From NCBI RefSeq assembly GCF_003952465.1, contig NZ_CP034448.1, positions 4,069,001 to 4,133,000 on the forward strand: a stretch of 64,000 nucleotides of DNA, given 5' to 3'. This document shows, in pieces, positions 19,374-28,130 of the stretch; the stretch's first letter is position 1; the number at the start of each line of letters is the position of its first letter. The translations under genes were made by a program, and so were the position numbers. Source of the DNA: Mesorhizobium sp. M1B.F.Ca.ET.045.04.1.1 (GTDB lineage: Bacteria; Pseudomonadota; Alphaproteobacteria; Rhizobiales; Rhizobiaceae). The notes beneath the pieces are model-generated. The model was not told the DNA's origin. It ran no database searches and saw only the letters and a list, made by a program, of their open reading frames with translations.

Positions 19374-20102
19374 ATGTCAGCGGAAGCAATCTCCGAAGGC
19401 CGTGCGCAGAGCGATTTCTGGGGCGGTGTGCGGCTGTCGATGCCGGTGGTCGTCGCCTCAGCGCCGTTCGCGGTGCTGTTCGGCGCTTTAGCCGTCGACA
19501 ACGGCTTTTCCGTTCTCGAAGCCTTTCTGATGAGCGCCATGATCTATGGCGGCGCCAGCCAGATGGTGGGCATCGAGCTGTTCGGCCAGCATGTCGCGCC
19601 GTGGCTGGTCGTGCTCTCGATCTTCGCGGTGAATTTCCGCCATGTGCTCTATTCCGCCGGCATCGGCCGGCGCATCGCGCATTGGCCGGTGCTGCAGCAG
19701 GCGCTCGGCTACTTCATCCTGACCGATCCGCAATATGCCGTGGCCGAGGCGAAGGCTGCCTCCGGCCAACCGGTCGGGTTCGTCTGGTATCTCGGGCTCG
19801 GCCTGCCGGTCTACGTGTTCTGGGTGGCCGAAAGCGCGCTCGGCGCGGTGTTCGGCAAGCTGATCCCTGACACCCATGCGCTGGGTATAGATTTCCTGCT
19901 GCCGATCTATTTCCTCGGCCTTGTGCTCGGTTTCCGCAAACGGCCGCTCTGGCTACCCGTCGTCGTGGCAAGCGCGGCTGCCTCGATCATCGCCTACAAG
20001 ACGGTCGGCTCGCCGTGGCACGTCTCCATCGGCGCCATTGCCGGCGTGCTTCTGGCTGTGATCCTGCCGCCCCATCACAGCGGCGTGGGCAAGCGGCCAT
20101 GA
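19374..20102 (+). CDS. azlC: AzlC family branched-chain amino acid exporter, large subunit
   Basis: AzlC/YgaZ proteins form, with a small AzlD/YgaH subunit, an inner-membrane exporter of branched-chain amino acids. The 242-residue protein has several hydrophobic segments and the AzlC blocks RLSMPVVVASAPFAVLFGAL, AMIYGGASQMVGIELF, VNFRHVLYSAGIGR and FILTDPQYAV. The ATG at 19374 follows GGGAGC. The stop overlaps the azlD ATG by four bases, confirming a two-gene unit. The substrate is inferred from the family. Confidence 0.9.
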   Translation: MSAEAISEGRAQSDFWGGVRLSMPVVVASAPFAVLFGALAVDNGFSVLEAFLMSAMIYGGASQMVGIELFGQHVAPWLVVLSIFAVNFRHVLYSAGIGRRIAHWPVLQQALGYFILTDPQYAVAEAKAASGQPVGFVWYLGLGLPVYVFWVAESALGAVFGKLIPDTHALGIDFLLPIYFLGLVLGFRKRPLWLPVVVASAAASIIAYKTVGSPWHVSIGAIAGVLLAVILPPHHSGVGKRP

Positions 20103-20395
20103 GCACGACCTTCTGGATCATTCTTGCCGGCGCCGTCGCCACCTATCTCACGCGCGTCGGGGGCCACCTCGTCATCTCGCGCTTCGAAAACATCCATCCG
20201 CGCGTCGAGGCGGGCTTGAACGCCGTGCCGGCCGCCGTGCTGACGACACTGGTCGCGCCGGCAGCACTGGGCGCCGGACCGGCCGAATGGGCGGCCCTGG
20301 TCGTCACGGCGATCGTGTCGCTGCGCGGCGGCCTGATGGCGATGTTTTTGGCCGGCGCTGCGGTGCTGATTCTGGCGCGCCAGTTCGTCGGCTAG
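20099..20395 (+). CDS. azlD: AzlD family transporter, small subunit
   Basis: A 98-residue membrane protein with about three to four hydrophobic segments, starting MSTTFWIILAGAVATYLTR and containing NAVPAAVLTTLVAPAAL. This matches AzlD/YgaH, the partner of AzlC. It starts inside the azlC stop (ATGA), so the subunits are translationally coupled. It ends three bases before the convergent aminopeptidase gene, with no terminator hairpin in between. Confidence 0.88.
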   Translation: MSTTFWIILAGAVATYLTRVGGHLVISRFENIHPRVEAGLNAVPAAVLTTLVAPAALGAGPAEWAALVVTAIVSLRGGLMAMFLAGAAVLILARQFVG

Positions 20396-20398
20396 ACA

Positions 20399-22243
20399 TC
20401 AGATCTTGGCGTCGTGCGGCAGCGGCGCGGTGGCTTTTTCCAGCCAGGCCAGCGTTTCGCCGTCCACCATCGGACCGATTTCGGCCAGCACCCGCGCGTG
20501 ATACTGGTCGAGCCAATGCAGTTCGTCGCGCGTCAGAAGATCGGTGCGGATGAGCCGCTTGTCGATCGGCGCCAGCGTCAGCGTCTCGAAACCGTGCATG
20601 GCGATGTCGCCGCTGTCGATCTGCTCCGCCGGCGTCACCAGAACGAGGTTCTCGATGCGGATGCCGTAGGCGCCTTCCTTGTAGTAGCCCGGCTCGTTGG
20701 AAAGCATCATGCCGGCGAGCAGTTTTTCGGTGCCGGTGCGGGCGATGCGCTGCGGCCCTTCGTGGACGGCGAGGTTGGAGCCGACGCCATGGCCGGTGCC
20801 ATGGGCGAAATCGCAGCCATGCTTCCATAGCGCCATGCGGGCGACGGCGTCGATTTCAGAGCCGCGCGTTCCGGCGGGAAAACGCAGCGTCGAAATGCCG
20901 ATCATGCCCTTCAGCACCAATGTGAAACGCTCGCGCATCTCCTCGCTCGGCTGGCCGATCGGCACGGTGCGAGTGATGTCGGTGGTGCCATCCTGGTATT
21001 GCCCGCCGGAATCGAGCAGGAACAGCTCGCCGCTTTGAAGCTTGCGGCTGGTGGCGCGTGAAACGCGGTAATGCATGATGGCGCCGTTCGGGCCGGCGCC
21101 GGAAATGGTGTCGAAGGAGACGTCGCGCAGCGGCATCTGCGTTTCCTCGCCCGTCTGCCGGCGCACCTCTTCGAGCCTGGTCACGACGTCGATCTCGTCG
21201 AGCGCGCCCGGCTTCTGCCGGTCGAGCCAGCAGAGCAGCTTGGCGACCGCTGCGCCGTCGCGACGATGCGCGGCGCGGCTGCCGTTCACCTCGGCCTGGT
21301 TCTTGGTGGCGCGCGGGATGCGCGCGGGGTCGGCGGCCGAAACGACCTTACCGCCATTGCCTTCGACCAGCATCTTCAGCTTTTCCGCCGCCAGCACCGG
21401 ATCGAGCGCGATTTTTGCGCCACCGTCGGCAAGCCCAGCGATGGCTGCTTCGAACTCGCCTGGATCGTGCAGGTCGGCAAGTTGGGTGAGATAGGCCGCG
21501 ACCTGGCGCGAGAATTTGCGCGGGTCCATGAAGAGTTGGTGCTTGCCGTCGGCGGCAAGGATGGCAAAGCCCAATGCCAGCGGTGTGTGCGCCACATCGC
21601 CGCCACGAATGTTGAACGCCCAGGCGATCGAGGAGGGATCGGTGAGCACCGCATGGGTCGCGCCGTCCTTTTCGATCGCGCCCGCCAGCCGCGCCAGCTT
21701 GTCCTTGGCGAGCTCGCCGGCAAAGGCGATCGGGTGGAGCTCCACCGGCGCGCGCGGCGGCTCCGGCTGGTCCTTCCAGATGATGTCGATCGGGTTCTTG
21801 TCGAGCGGCACGAGCGTCGCGCCGGACTGCTCGGCCGATGCCTTCAGCGCCTTGATCTCGCCGACCGTGTGCAGCCAGGGATCGAAGCCGAGCCTTGAGC
21901 CCTTGCCGAGATTGTCCTTGATCCAGGACGGCGGGGGATTGTCGATGAGGCTCTCGATCGTGAAGATCGTGAGATCGACTTCGCCCCGCACCTGCAGCGT
22001 GTAGCGGCCGTCGACGAAGATGAAGGCGCGGTCGCGCAGAATGATGGCGACGCCGGCCGAGCCGGAAAAACCGGTCAGCCATTTCAGCCGCGCCGAGCGG
22101 TCGGCGACATACTCGCCCTGATGCTCGTCCGCGCGGGGAACAATGAAACCGTCGAGGCCATTCTCCGCCAGCCATTGGCGCAGCATCGCCACGCGCGGCT
22201 TGCCGACGGCCGGATCGCCGGCGGAATCAAAGGTCTGGAACAT
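20399..22243 (-). CDS. Aminopeptidase P family (Xaa-Pro aminopeptidase, M24B)
   Basis: Cytoplasmic metallopeptidase removing an N-terminal residue before proline. The 614-residue product has two creatinase-like N-terminal domains (for example GFIVPRADEHQGEYVADRSA and FVDGRYTLQV) and the C-terminal pita-bread domain. Metal-site motifs are present: GGQYQDGTTDITRT (Asp ligands), FAHGTGHGVGSNLAVHEGP (His), NEPGYYKEGAYGIRIENL (Glu) and a late Glu in DELHWLD. Length and layout match the long aminopeptidase P form found in rhizobia and eukaryotes. The start is placed at MFQTFDSAG; an upstream frame to 22342 would overlap prmA and is rejected. Confidence 0.92.
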   Translation of the reverse strand: MFQTFDSAGDPAVGKPRVAMLRQWLAENGLDGFIVPRADEHQGEYVADRSARLKWLTGFSGSAGVAIILRDRAFIFVDGRYTLQVRGEVDLTIFTIESLIDNPPPSWIKDNLGKGSRLGFDPWLHTVGEIKALKASAEQSGATLVPLDKNPIDIIWKDQPEPPRAPVELHPIAFAGELAKDKLARLAGAIEKDGATHAVLTDPSSIAWAFNIRGGDVAHTPLALGFAILAADGKHQLFMDPRKFSRQVAAYLTQLADLHDPGEFEAAIAGLADGGAKIALDPVLAAEKLKMLVEGNGGKVVSAADPARIPRATKNQAEVNGSRAAHRRDGAAVAKLLCWLDRQKPGALDEIDVVTRLEEVRRQTGEETQMPLRDVSFDTISGAGPNGAIMHYRVSRATSRKLQSGELFLLDSGGQYQDGTTDITRTVPIGQPSEEMRERFTLVLKGMIGISTLRFPAGTRGSEIDAVARMALWKHGCDFAHGTGHGVGSNLAVHEGPQRIARTGTEKLLAGMMLSNEPGYYKEGAYGIRIENLVLVTPAEQIDSGDIAMHGFETLTLAPIDKRLIRTDLLTRDELHWLDQYHARVLAEIGPMVDGETLAWLEKATAPLPHDAKI

Positions 22244-22338
22244 TTGGGCTCCCTCTGTTTCGGCGCGACCGTAGCGCATAGGTCGGGAAACCGGAATCGA
22301 TTTTCGAATGCTCTGGGACGGCGCGGATTGGTCCAAGC

Positions 22339-23214
22339 TCACCGTTTGAGGTGGATCGTCACCCAGCCCTCGCGATGCGAGGTGCGGACGTGGCGGAAGC
22401 TCTGGCCGACATAGGCCGAGATCACCGCATCGCGCTGCCGGTCGAGGATGCCGGAGAGCACCAGCGAGCCGCCGAGCTTGATGTGCTTTGCCATCTCCGG
22501 CGCCAGCCGCATCAGCGGCCGCGCCAGGATGTTGGCGACGATCAGGTCGAAGGGCGCGCGCCTGGCGAAGATCGGGTGGTGGAAGCCCGGCGCCGTAACC
22601 GTCTCGACCAGCGCCTTCACGTGGTTGAGGCGGGCATTGGCGGCGGCAACCCTGACCGCTATCGGGTCGATGTCGGTCGCCAGCACAGGGATATGCGCGA
22701 GCTTCGCCAGCGCTATCGCCAGCACGGCGCTGCCGGTGCCCAGATCGAGCGCATTGCGGGGTCGCTCGCGCAGTACAACCTGTTCCAGCATTTCGAGGCA
22801 GCCTGCGGTGGTGCCGTGATGGCCGGTGCCGAAGGCGAGGCCAGCCTCGATCTCGATGGCGAGATCGCTGCTGTGGCGCCTGCCGCGATCATGCGCGCCG
22901 TGGACGAAGAAACGCCCGGCGCGGACCGGCTTCAGCCCGTCGAGCGAGCGCGCCACCCAGTCGATGTCGGGAAGCGCTTCGCGTTCAACCGGCTTGGGCA
23001 AAGCTAGGCCCGCGAGGATGTCGTTGATCCGCGCCTCGATCGCTTCGACATCGCCATCGGCATAGAGCGAGACTTCGTGGATGTCGTTGGCCTCGTCGAC
23101 TTCCAGCACGGCAAGCGGCAGGCCTTCGTCCTCGAAGGCGGCATCGAGCGCCGCAAAGATGCGATCGGCCTCGGCCTTGCCGGCGGTGAAATGGAGCCTG
23201 GTCTGCCCCATCAA
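22339..23214 (-). CDS. prmA: Ribosomal protein L11 methyltransferase
   Basis: PrmA methylates ribosomal protein L11 using S-adenosylmethionine. The 291-residue protein has an N-terminal substrate-recognition domain. The class I methyltransferase domain follows: FGTGHHGTTAGCLEML, the SAM loop ALDLGTGSAVLAIALAKL, the acidic residue in ATDIDPIAV, and VANILARPL in the NPPF-like position. The first two codons are both ATG, so the start may be 23214 or 23211. It lies directly upstream of the aminopeptidase gene on the same strand with about 95 bases between. Confidence 0.93.
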   Translation of the reverse strand: MMGQTRLHFTAGKAEADRIFAALDAAFEDEGLPLAVLEVDEANDIHEVSLYADGDVEAIEARINDILAGLALPKPVEREALPDIDWVARSLDGLKPVRAGRFFVHGAHDRGRRHSSDLAIEIEAGLAFGTGHHGTTAGCLEMLEQVVLRERPRNALDLGTGSAVLAIALAKLAHIPVLATDIDPIAVRVAAANARLNHVKALVETVTAPGFHHPIFARRAPFDLIVANILARPLMRLAPEMAKHIKLGGSLVLSGILDRQRDAVISAYVGQSFRHVRTSHREGWVTIHLKR

Positions 23215-23227
23215 GGCGACTCTTGTC

Positions 23228-23293
23228 TAAGCATGATCATTTGCGAGAACCGGTTCCACTTCGTGCCACGCCGACCTTCGGTTCCGATCATGC
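23228..23293. repeat. Diverged palindromic repeat related to family B
   Basis: An inverted repeat with arms GCATGATC...GATCATGC around GAACCGGTTCCACTTCG. It resembles the second hairpin of the family B elements (GTCCCAGAACCG...ACTTCTGGG) in layout but not in exact sequence. It overlaps the last codons of the downstream SCO1-like gene (stop at 23288), so the element supplies that gene's final codons. Confidence 0.5.
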
Positions 23294-23872
23294 CTGGCCG
23301 CCAGCCGCCAGCCGCTTCAGCTTGGCAATGGCGGTGTCGGCGCTTTCGCCGTAGGCGATCGTGCCGGCGAACTCGCCCCTGGCGTTGAGCAGCAGCACCG
23401 AGGCCGTGTGGTCCATGGTGTAGTCGCCATCGCCGGTGTCGACCTTCTTCCAGTAGATGCCGAAGGCCTTGGCCATGGCATGAACCTTGTCCGGATCGCC
23501 GGTGATGCCGGTGATGCGATCGGAAAAATTGCTGACATAGGAATTGATGATCTCCGGCGTGTCGCGCTCAGGGTCCACCGTGACGAAGTAGGCGTTGAGG
23601 TTCTTGCCGCTGTCGCCCATCGTCTTCAGCCAGCCGGCCATTTCGAACAGCGTGGTCGGACACACTTCCGGGCAATGGGTGAAGCCGAAGAAGACGACGC
23701 TCGGGTGGCCTCGGAACGCAGCCTCGGTGATCGGCGCTTTTTTCTGGTCGATCAGCGTGAACGGGGCGCCGTAGGGCTCGCCGCCATAATGGCCGCGGTA
23801 CCAGTCGAAGGTGAGCCAGCCTATGCCCGCCGCCATCAGGACGAGAATGCCGACCAGAATTGAGCGCATCAT
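23288..23872 (-). CDS. SCO1/SenC family copper chaperone-like protein
   Basis: SCO proteins are membrane-anchored thioredoxin-fold proteins that help assemble the CuA site of cytochrome oxidase. The 194-residue product has an N-terminal hydrophobic anchor (ILVGILVLMAAGIGWLTF), the copper-binding motif CPEVCP in HCPEVCPTTLFEM (near residue 70), VTVDPERDT, and the distal histidine in YTMDHTASVLLL. These are the complete SCO metal ligands. It is a single gene with no oxidase genes beside it. Whether it serves oxidase assembly or redox signalling is not shown. Confidence 0.92.
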   Translation of the reverse strand: MMRSILVGILVLMAAGIGWLTFDWYRGHYGGEPYGAPFTLIDQKKAPITEAAFRGHPSVVFFGFTHCPEVCPTTLFEMAGWLKTMGDSGKNLNAYFVTVDPERDTPEIINSYVSNFSDRITGITGDPDKVHAMAKAFGIYWKKVDTGDGDYTMDHTASVLLLNARGEFAGTIAYGESADTAIAKLKRLAAGGQA

Positions 23873-24105
23873 CAGAAACTATCCGTCGATCGTCGGGGCG
23901 CGCCGGGTTGGGCACGAACCACGTTTTGGCGACAGTCTTAACGGTTCGGCGGCGCGTGCGCAAAGATGTCGCGTTGCCGCAACCATTATGATCCGCCGGC
24001 CGTCAGCGAGGCCGAGCCTGGTGGCCGCACCGTCGTCGAGCGGCTTGCAAATGCCATGGTCTCATCCCACCTGACATCGGCCAAAACGAACTTGAGGAGG
24101 CCTCC

Positions 24106-24591
24106 TTGCGAAAAATGATCGGCTTGTTCGCCGCATGTCTTGCGCTCAGCGCCGGCGCTGCGGCCGCCGACGAGGTCGGCAAGGTCGGCGTCGACTGGGT
24201 CGGCAACGACATCATGGTCGATGCGATCAAGGATCCGAAAGTCGACGGCGTCACCTGCCATGTCGCCTATTTCGATCGCAGCATCATCGATCGGCTGCAC
24301 AAGGGCAATTGGTTCGAGGATCCGTCCGATTCCTCGATCTCCTGCCGCCAGACCGGCCCGATCACAATCGGCGACATCGACATGAGCGAGGGCGGCGAAG
24401 AGGTGTTCAAGCAGGGCCTCAGCCTGATCTGGAAGAAGCAGGTGGTGAACCGCATCTACGACAAGAAGAACGAGACGCTGATCTACCTCTCGCATTCGCG
24501 CCAGGTGCAGAACGGCTCGGCGAAGATGTCGGTCACCACCGTGCCGCTCTATGGCCAGAACATCGTGTGGACGAAGGGCAAGCCGCAGTAG
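24106..24591 (+). CDS. creA: CreA family periplasmic protein
   Basis: A 161-residue protein with a cleavable signal peptide (ending near ALSAGAAAADE). It has the CreA blocks VDGVTCHVAYFD, DSSISCRQTGPI, and LIWKKQVVNRIYDKKNETLIYL, including two conserved cysteines. The family has no firm biochemical role. The start is TTG at 24106, chosen because GAGGAGG lies at 24094-24100, five bases upstream. The ATG at 24115 would be too far from it. Confidence 0.87.
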   Translation: MRKMIGLFAACLALSAGAAAADEVGKVGVDWVGNDIMVDAIKDPKVDGVTCHVAYFDRSIIDRLHKGNWFEDPSDSSISCRQTGPITIGDIDMSEGGEEVFKQGLSLIWKKQVVNRIYDKKNETLIYLSHSRQVQNGSAKMSVTTVPLYGQNIVWTKGKPQ

Positions 24592-24663
24592 GCATTGGAG
24601 ACAGTTGCGACCTGGATTGGTCACGCCCTTGCGGGGCGGTCGCGCCCGGCGTAAAGCCGCGCC

Positions 24664-25305
24664 ATGGACCGCCCTGAACACCTCGTCCTCAAGGATCCGG
24701 AGCCGCGCATCCATCCGACCGCGGAGCTGAAGGGGTGCAAGCTCGGCCGCTATGCCTCGATCGGCGAGCGGGTGATCCTGCGCGACGTGACGGTCGGCGA
24801 CTTCTCCTATTTCGAGCGGCATTCGGAAGCGATCTACACAACGATCGGCAAGTTCTGCTCGATCGCCGCCAACAGCCGCATCAATGCGCTCGAGCATCCG
24901 ATCGAGCGGTTGACCCAGCACAAGGTCAGCTACCGGCCGAACGAGTATTTCCGCTGGCTTGGCGTCGACGCGGCATTTCGCGAACGGCGGCAGGCAAAGC
25001 AGGTCAGCATCGGGCACGATGTCTGGATCGGCCACGGCGCCGTCGTCATGCCAGGGGTTACGATCGGCAACGGCGCTGTCATCGGCGCCAATGCGGTGGT
25101 GACGCATGACGTACCGCCTTACGCAATCGTCGCCGGCGTTCCGGCGAAACCGCTGCGCCAGAGGTTCGCCGCCGCCACGGCGGCGCGCATCGAAAGCCTT
25201 GCCTGGTGGGACTGGACGCCGGAGAAACTCGCCAGGGCGGTCCCGGACATGCAGTCCATGCCGATCGGGGCCTTCCTCGATCGCTGGGAAAACAAAGCAC
25301 CCTGA
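24664..25305 (+). CDS. Hexapeptide-repeat acetyltransferase (CatB / phosphonate-cluster type)
   Basis: A 213-residue left-handed beta-helix transferase. Hexapeptide-like repeats run from IHPTAELKGCKLGRYASIGERV, and the acceptor-loop histidine lies in INALEHPIE. The conserved HDVWIGHGAVVMPGVTIGNGAVIGANAVVTHDVPPYAIVAGVPAK is the xenobiotic acetyltransferase core (quoted in parts: HDVWIGHGAVVMPGVTIG and VVTHDVPPYAIVAGVPAK). The C-terminal WWDWTPEKL also fits this group. The closest named family I recall is the one linked to rhizobial phosphonate (phn) loci (TIGR03308), but no phn gene is nearby, so substrate is unknown. Confidence 0.8.
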   Translation: MDRPEHLVLKDPEPRIHPTAELKGCKLGRYASIGERVILRDVTVGDFSYFERHSEAIYTTIGKFCSIAANSRINALEHPIERLTQHKVSYRPNEYFRWLGVDAAFRERRQAKQVSIGHDVWIGHGAVVMPGVTIGNGAVIGANAVVTHDVPPYAIVAGVPAKPLRQRFAAATAARIESLAWWDWTPEKLARAVPDMQSMPIGAFLDRWENKAP

Positions 25306-25330
25306 TTCTTCACGATTTTTGGGAATCAGT

Positions 25331-25369
25331 GCCCCTTCCGCCATGCGGGGGTGGCGCGGCGGAAGGGGC
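25331..25369. terminator. Long GC hairpin in the acetyltransferase-permease gap
   Basis: A perfect 12-bp inverted repeat GCCCCTTCCGCC / GGCGGAAGGGGC (25331-25342 and 25358-25369) with a 15-base loop lies 26 bases after the acetyltransferase stop. It has no T-run, so it may be a Rho-dependent or mRNA-stabilising hairpin, or a fragment of a palindromic repeat like the one in uvrD. The rest of the 303-bp gap (25306-25608) holds no gene that I can support. Confidence 0.5.
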
Positions 25370-25608
25370 TGGAGGTAAACCGCCGTGAAGCGAGCAGGCG
25401 TCTTCACCTGCACCGGCAACTATCTCAACAAACCCATAAGGTGGTTTTTCCGGAAGCTGCCCTTCTGGCGTGTGTTCAATTGTAGAGGGATGCAATCGCG
25501 AAAATATTGTCGCCAGGGAACCGGGAGCGGCCGCCACTTGTTCTTGACCAGGATCTGAAGTCGGCCGTTGGCCGAATCCAGAGCGCTTTGACCATTCAGG
25601 GATTTTCG

Positions 25609-26037
25609 ATGATCGAGAAGTTTTTCACCAGGATCGCCAACGCCGTAGCGCATCTCGCCGGCATGCCGCCGACATTTGCCCTGTGCTGCCTGGTCATCCT
25701 CGCCTGGGCTCTGAGCGGACCGGTCTTCGGCTTTTCGGATACTTGGCAACTCGTCATCAACACCGGCACCACCATCGTCACCTTCCTGATGGTGTTCCTC
25801 ATCCAGAACACGCAAAATCGTGACAGCGCGGCCCTCCAGACCAAGCTCGACGAATTGATCCGGGCGAGCCGGGCGCACAACACCTTCATCGGCATCGAGC
25901 ACTTAACCGAATCCGAGGTCGAGGAGATCCGCGAAAAATGCGAAAAGGCCGCAAAGCGGCATGACCGGGAGGTTGCCGAGGCGGCCGTCAAGAAGGCCGC
26001 GGCGCAAAAGCACGGATCAAAGAAGCATGCCGCCTGA
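25609..26037 (+). CDS. Low-affinity iron permease family membrane protein
   Basis: A 142-residue protein with two hydrophobic segments (LCCLVILAWALSGPVFGF and TIVTFLMVFLIQNTQNRD) followed by a charged helical tail ending in Lys/His-rich sequence. This matches the small bacterial members of the low-affinity iron permease family (PF04120, Fet4-like); the block TFLMVFLIQNTQNRD is diagnostic. Iron transport itself has not been shown for these short forms. The start is set at MIEKFF; the frame is open further up to 25507 but that part has no family similarity. Confidence 0.8.
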   Translation: MIEKFFTRIANAVAHLAGMPPTFALCCLVILAWALSGPVFGFSDTWQLVINTGTTIVTFLMVFLIQNTQNRDSAALQTKLDELIRASRAHNTFIGIEHLTESEVEEIREKCEKAAKRHDREVAEAAVKKAAAQKHGSKKHAA

Positions 26038-26067
26038 ACACCAAACTGGTCTAACTATTGTCTTTAC

Positions 26068-26111
26068 GCAATTCCGGACGGAAAACCGTTACGCACTTCT
26101 CCTGGAATTGC
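26068..26111. repeat. Dispersed 44-bp repeat, family A, copy 1
   Basis: An imperfect palindrome GCAATTCCGGACGG...CCTGGAATTGC of 44 bp. Copies of the same length lie at 47149-47192 and 48083-48126, differing at only a few positions. The repeat ends at the base next to the stop codon of the minus-strand SDR gene (stop at 26112). Confidence 0.85.
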
Positions 26112-26978
26112 TCAGCCGTCCATGAAAGCCGCGAACGCGTCCTTGTGGTCCGGATGCCAGCGTGACAGGGCAGGGCGGTTCTCGATGATGTCGCCGATCG
26201 CCCAGGCCATGCGCTTTTCGTCCGTGGGCCGCGCGACCTCGTTGTCCGGGCACAGGATGTAGAAGTCATCCTGCTCGAGCGATGCCAGCATGAAATCGAT
26301 CACCTGCTCGCCCGTCCAGGCGCCGGCCGGCTTTGCCGTCGCGCCCTCGGTCAGGCCGGTATAGGTGAAGCCAGGAATGAGCAGATGGGCCGAGACCTTT
26401 GCTCCTGGCTCGTTGCGCAGCGCATGCGCCAGCCCCTCGGTGAATGTCTTCACGCCGGCCTTGGAGACGTTGTAGGCGAGATTGCCGGGCGGCGTGGTGA
26501 TACCTTGCTTGGAGCCGGTATTGATGATCAGGCCGGGCCTGCCCGCGGCCAGCATGCGCGGCGCGAAGGCCTCGACGCCATGGACGACGCCCCAGAAATT
26601 GGTGTCGAGCAACCGCCTCCAAGCTACGCGGTTTTCCCAGGGCTTGCCCGGGTTGTTGCCGACGCCGGCATTGTTCATCAGCACCGAGACCGCGCCGAAT
26701 GCCCCGTAGGCAAGTTCCGCCAGCCGGTCGACTTCGTCGGGCTTCGAAACGTCGGTGGGGACCGGGAGAACGGCATCGTCGCCGGCAATGGCGGCGACCG
26801 CCTGCCGCGCCTGGTCGAGGCGCACGCCGCCAATATCGGCAAGCACCGTCTTCATGCCCATGGCCGCGAACCGTTTTGCGGCGGCAAGGCCGATGCCGCT
26901 GGCGCCGCCGGTGATGACGGCGACATTGCCGGAGGCGAAGGCGGGCAGGGCGGTCTGGATTTCGGCGTCGCTGGTCAT
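26112..26978 (-). CDS. Short-chain dehydrogenase/reductase
   Basis: A 288-residue NAD(P)-dependent oxidoreductase of the classical SDR fold. It has the cofactor loop TGGASGIG (near residue 23), LMNNAGVG, the serine in NTGSKQG, and the catalytic YNVSK (YxxxK) followed by TEGLAHALR. The C-terminal part after IPGFTYTGLTEG is longer than in minimal SDRs and includes FYILCPDNEVARP. The substrate cannot be told from sequence. The ATG at 26978 gives a short leader before the fold; longer upstream frames have no support. Confidence 0.88.
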   Translation of the reverse strand: MTSDAEIQTALPAFASGNVAVITGGASGIGLAAAKRFAAMGMKTVLADIGGVRLDQARQAVAAIAGDDAVLPVPTDVSKPDEVDRLAELAYGAFGAVSVLMNNAGVGNNPGKPWENRVAWRRLLDTNFWGVVHGVEAFAPRMLAAGRPGLIINTGSKQGITTPPGNLAYNVSKAGVKTFTEGLAHALRNEPGAKVSAHLLIPGFTYTGLTEGATAKPAGAWTGEQVIDFMLASLEQDDFYILCPDNEVARPTDEKRMAWAIGDIIENRPALSRWHPDHKDAFAAFMDG

Positions 26979-27128
26979 GATCGATGTCCTTGTTCTGAGT
27001 CGAGCCGAACTTAACGCCGGCCGGAGCCGAGACAAGCCTCGATCGCCGCAACAGATTGACCGCAGAGCGGCAACGGGTTGACCGCGACAGCGTCCCCCGC
27101 GCATGCTGTAAGGAAAAAGGAGCTCGCA

Positions 27129-27410
27129 TTGACCGACTGGATCGGAATCCTGAAAGAGCAGACCGCCACCGGCGAGCAGATGGGGCGAGACGTGCCGAAG
27201 ATGCTCGCCGACCCCGATATCAGCGAGACGCAGGTCAAGACGCTGTTTTCGGCGCTGGAACAACAGGCGGATTTCGCCGAAAAGCTGCGCCTGGCGCTGG
27301 AGAAGTTCGGCCATGACTTTCCTGTCATCAAAGCCGCGGAGCGGCTCGAGGAACGCTATGCCGACCTTGCCGCCTCGGCGGCCGAGAAACTGAAGGCGAT
27401 GCGGAAGTAA
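27129..27410 (+). CDS. Conserved hypothetical protein, 93 residues
   Basis: A small helical protein beginning LTDWIGILKEQTATGEQM and rich in Ala, Glu, Lys and Leu (for example SALEQQADFAEKLRLALEKFGHDF). No signal peptide, membrane segment or known motif is visible. The TTG at 27129 is preferred as start because AAAGGAG lies at 27116-27122. The frame is open up to 27078, but the extra residues are unremarkable. It is divergent from the SDR and convergent with the TMEM175-like gene. Function unknown. Confidence 0.65.
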   Translation: MTDWIGILKEQTATGEQMGRDVPKMLADPDISETQVKTLFSALEQQADFAEKLRLALEKFGHDFPVIKAAERLEERYADLAASAAEKLKAMRK

Positions 27411-27416
27411 GCGCCG

Positions 27417-27992
27417 CTACTTTTCGATGAGCCGTTCGAAGCGCCTGTCCGGCACGAACCATATCATCGCCACAGCCACATAGAGCGCGACGCCGATCCA
27501 CTGGTTGACGGAGGTGAGCAGCACGCCCGCGATGTAGATCGCCAGCGAGATCTTGCCTTTGCGGTCTTGGCCCACTGCCTTGGCAAAGGTCGTGTCCGCG
27601 CCATGCAGATGGCGCAACCCGACGACGAGAATGTAGTAGGCGAACGCGCAGAGCGCGAGGTCGACGCCATAAACGGCGACGGGCACCGGCGCGAAATGAT
27701 TCTCGCCCATGAAGGCCGTCGTCACCGGCATCAGCGACAGCCAGAACAGCAAGTGCAAGTTCGCCCATAGCACGCGGCCATCGACCCGCTGAACGGTGTG
27801 GAACATGTTGTGCAGGTTGTTCCAGTAGATACCGACGTTGATGAAGGACAGCACGTAGCTGAAGAAGATCGGCCACAAGGGCGCCAGCGCTGAAAAGTCC
27901 TCGCCGTGCGGCACTTTCAGCTCCAGCACCATGATGGTGATGATGATGGCGACGACGCCATCGGTGAATGCCTCGACCCGTCCCTTGCCCAT
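27417..27992 (-). CDS. TMEM175 family (DUF1211) potassium channel-like protein
   Basis: A 191-residue protein with about five to six hydrophobic segments. It opens with RVEAFTDGVVAIIITIMVLEL, the RxxxFxDG signature of the TMEM175/DUF1211 family, whose bacterial members form tetrameric K+ channels with one six-helix repeat per subunit. NVGIYWNNLHNMFHTV and LLFWLSLMPVTTAFMGE fit the following helices. Channel function is inferred from the family. It lies alone between a convergent small gene and a divergent MFS gene. Confidence 0.88.
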   Translation of the reverse strand: MGKGRVEAFTDGVVAIIITIMVLELKVPHGEDFSALAPLWPIFFSYVLSFINVGIYWNNLHNMFHTVQRVDGRVLWANLHLLFWLSLMPVTTAFMGENHFAPVPVAVYGVDLALCAFAYYILVVGLRHLHGADTTFAKAVGQDRKGKISLAIYIAGVLLTSVNQWIGVALYVAVAMIWFVPDRRFERLIEK

Positions 27993-28130
27993 GGTTCCTC
28001 CCTCGTCGGTCGACGGACGTTACGGTAGGATTTCGCGCAAGACCATACTGCCAGAACTGTCAGGAGCGCGTTCGGAGAGCGGAACAGCGCCACTACATAG
28101 CCGTTGGGCTTACAACCAGCGGAGGTCTCC

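Noticed and set aside
25517..25542. GGAAC followed 16 bases later by TTGTT, resembling an EcfG general-stress promoter before the iron-permease-like gene
   Set aside because: The -10 box should read CGTT; the match is too weak, and GC-rich DNA gives such hits by chance.
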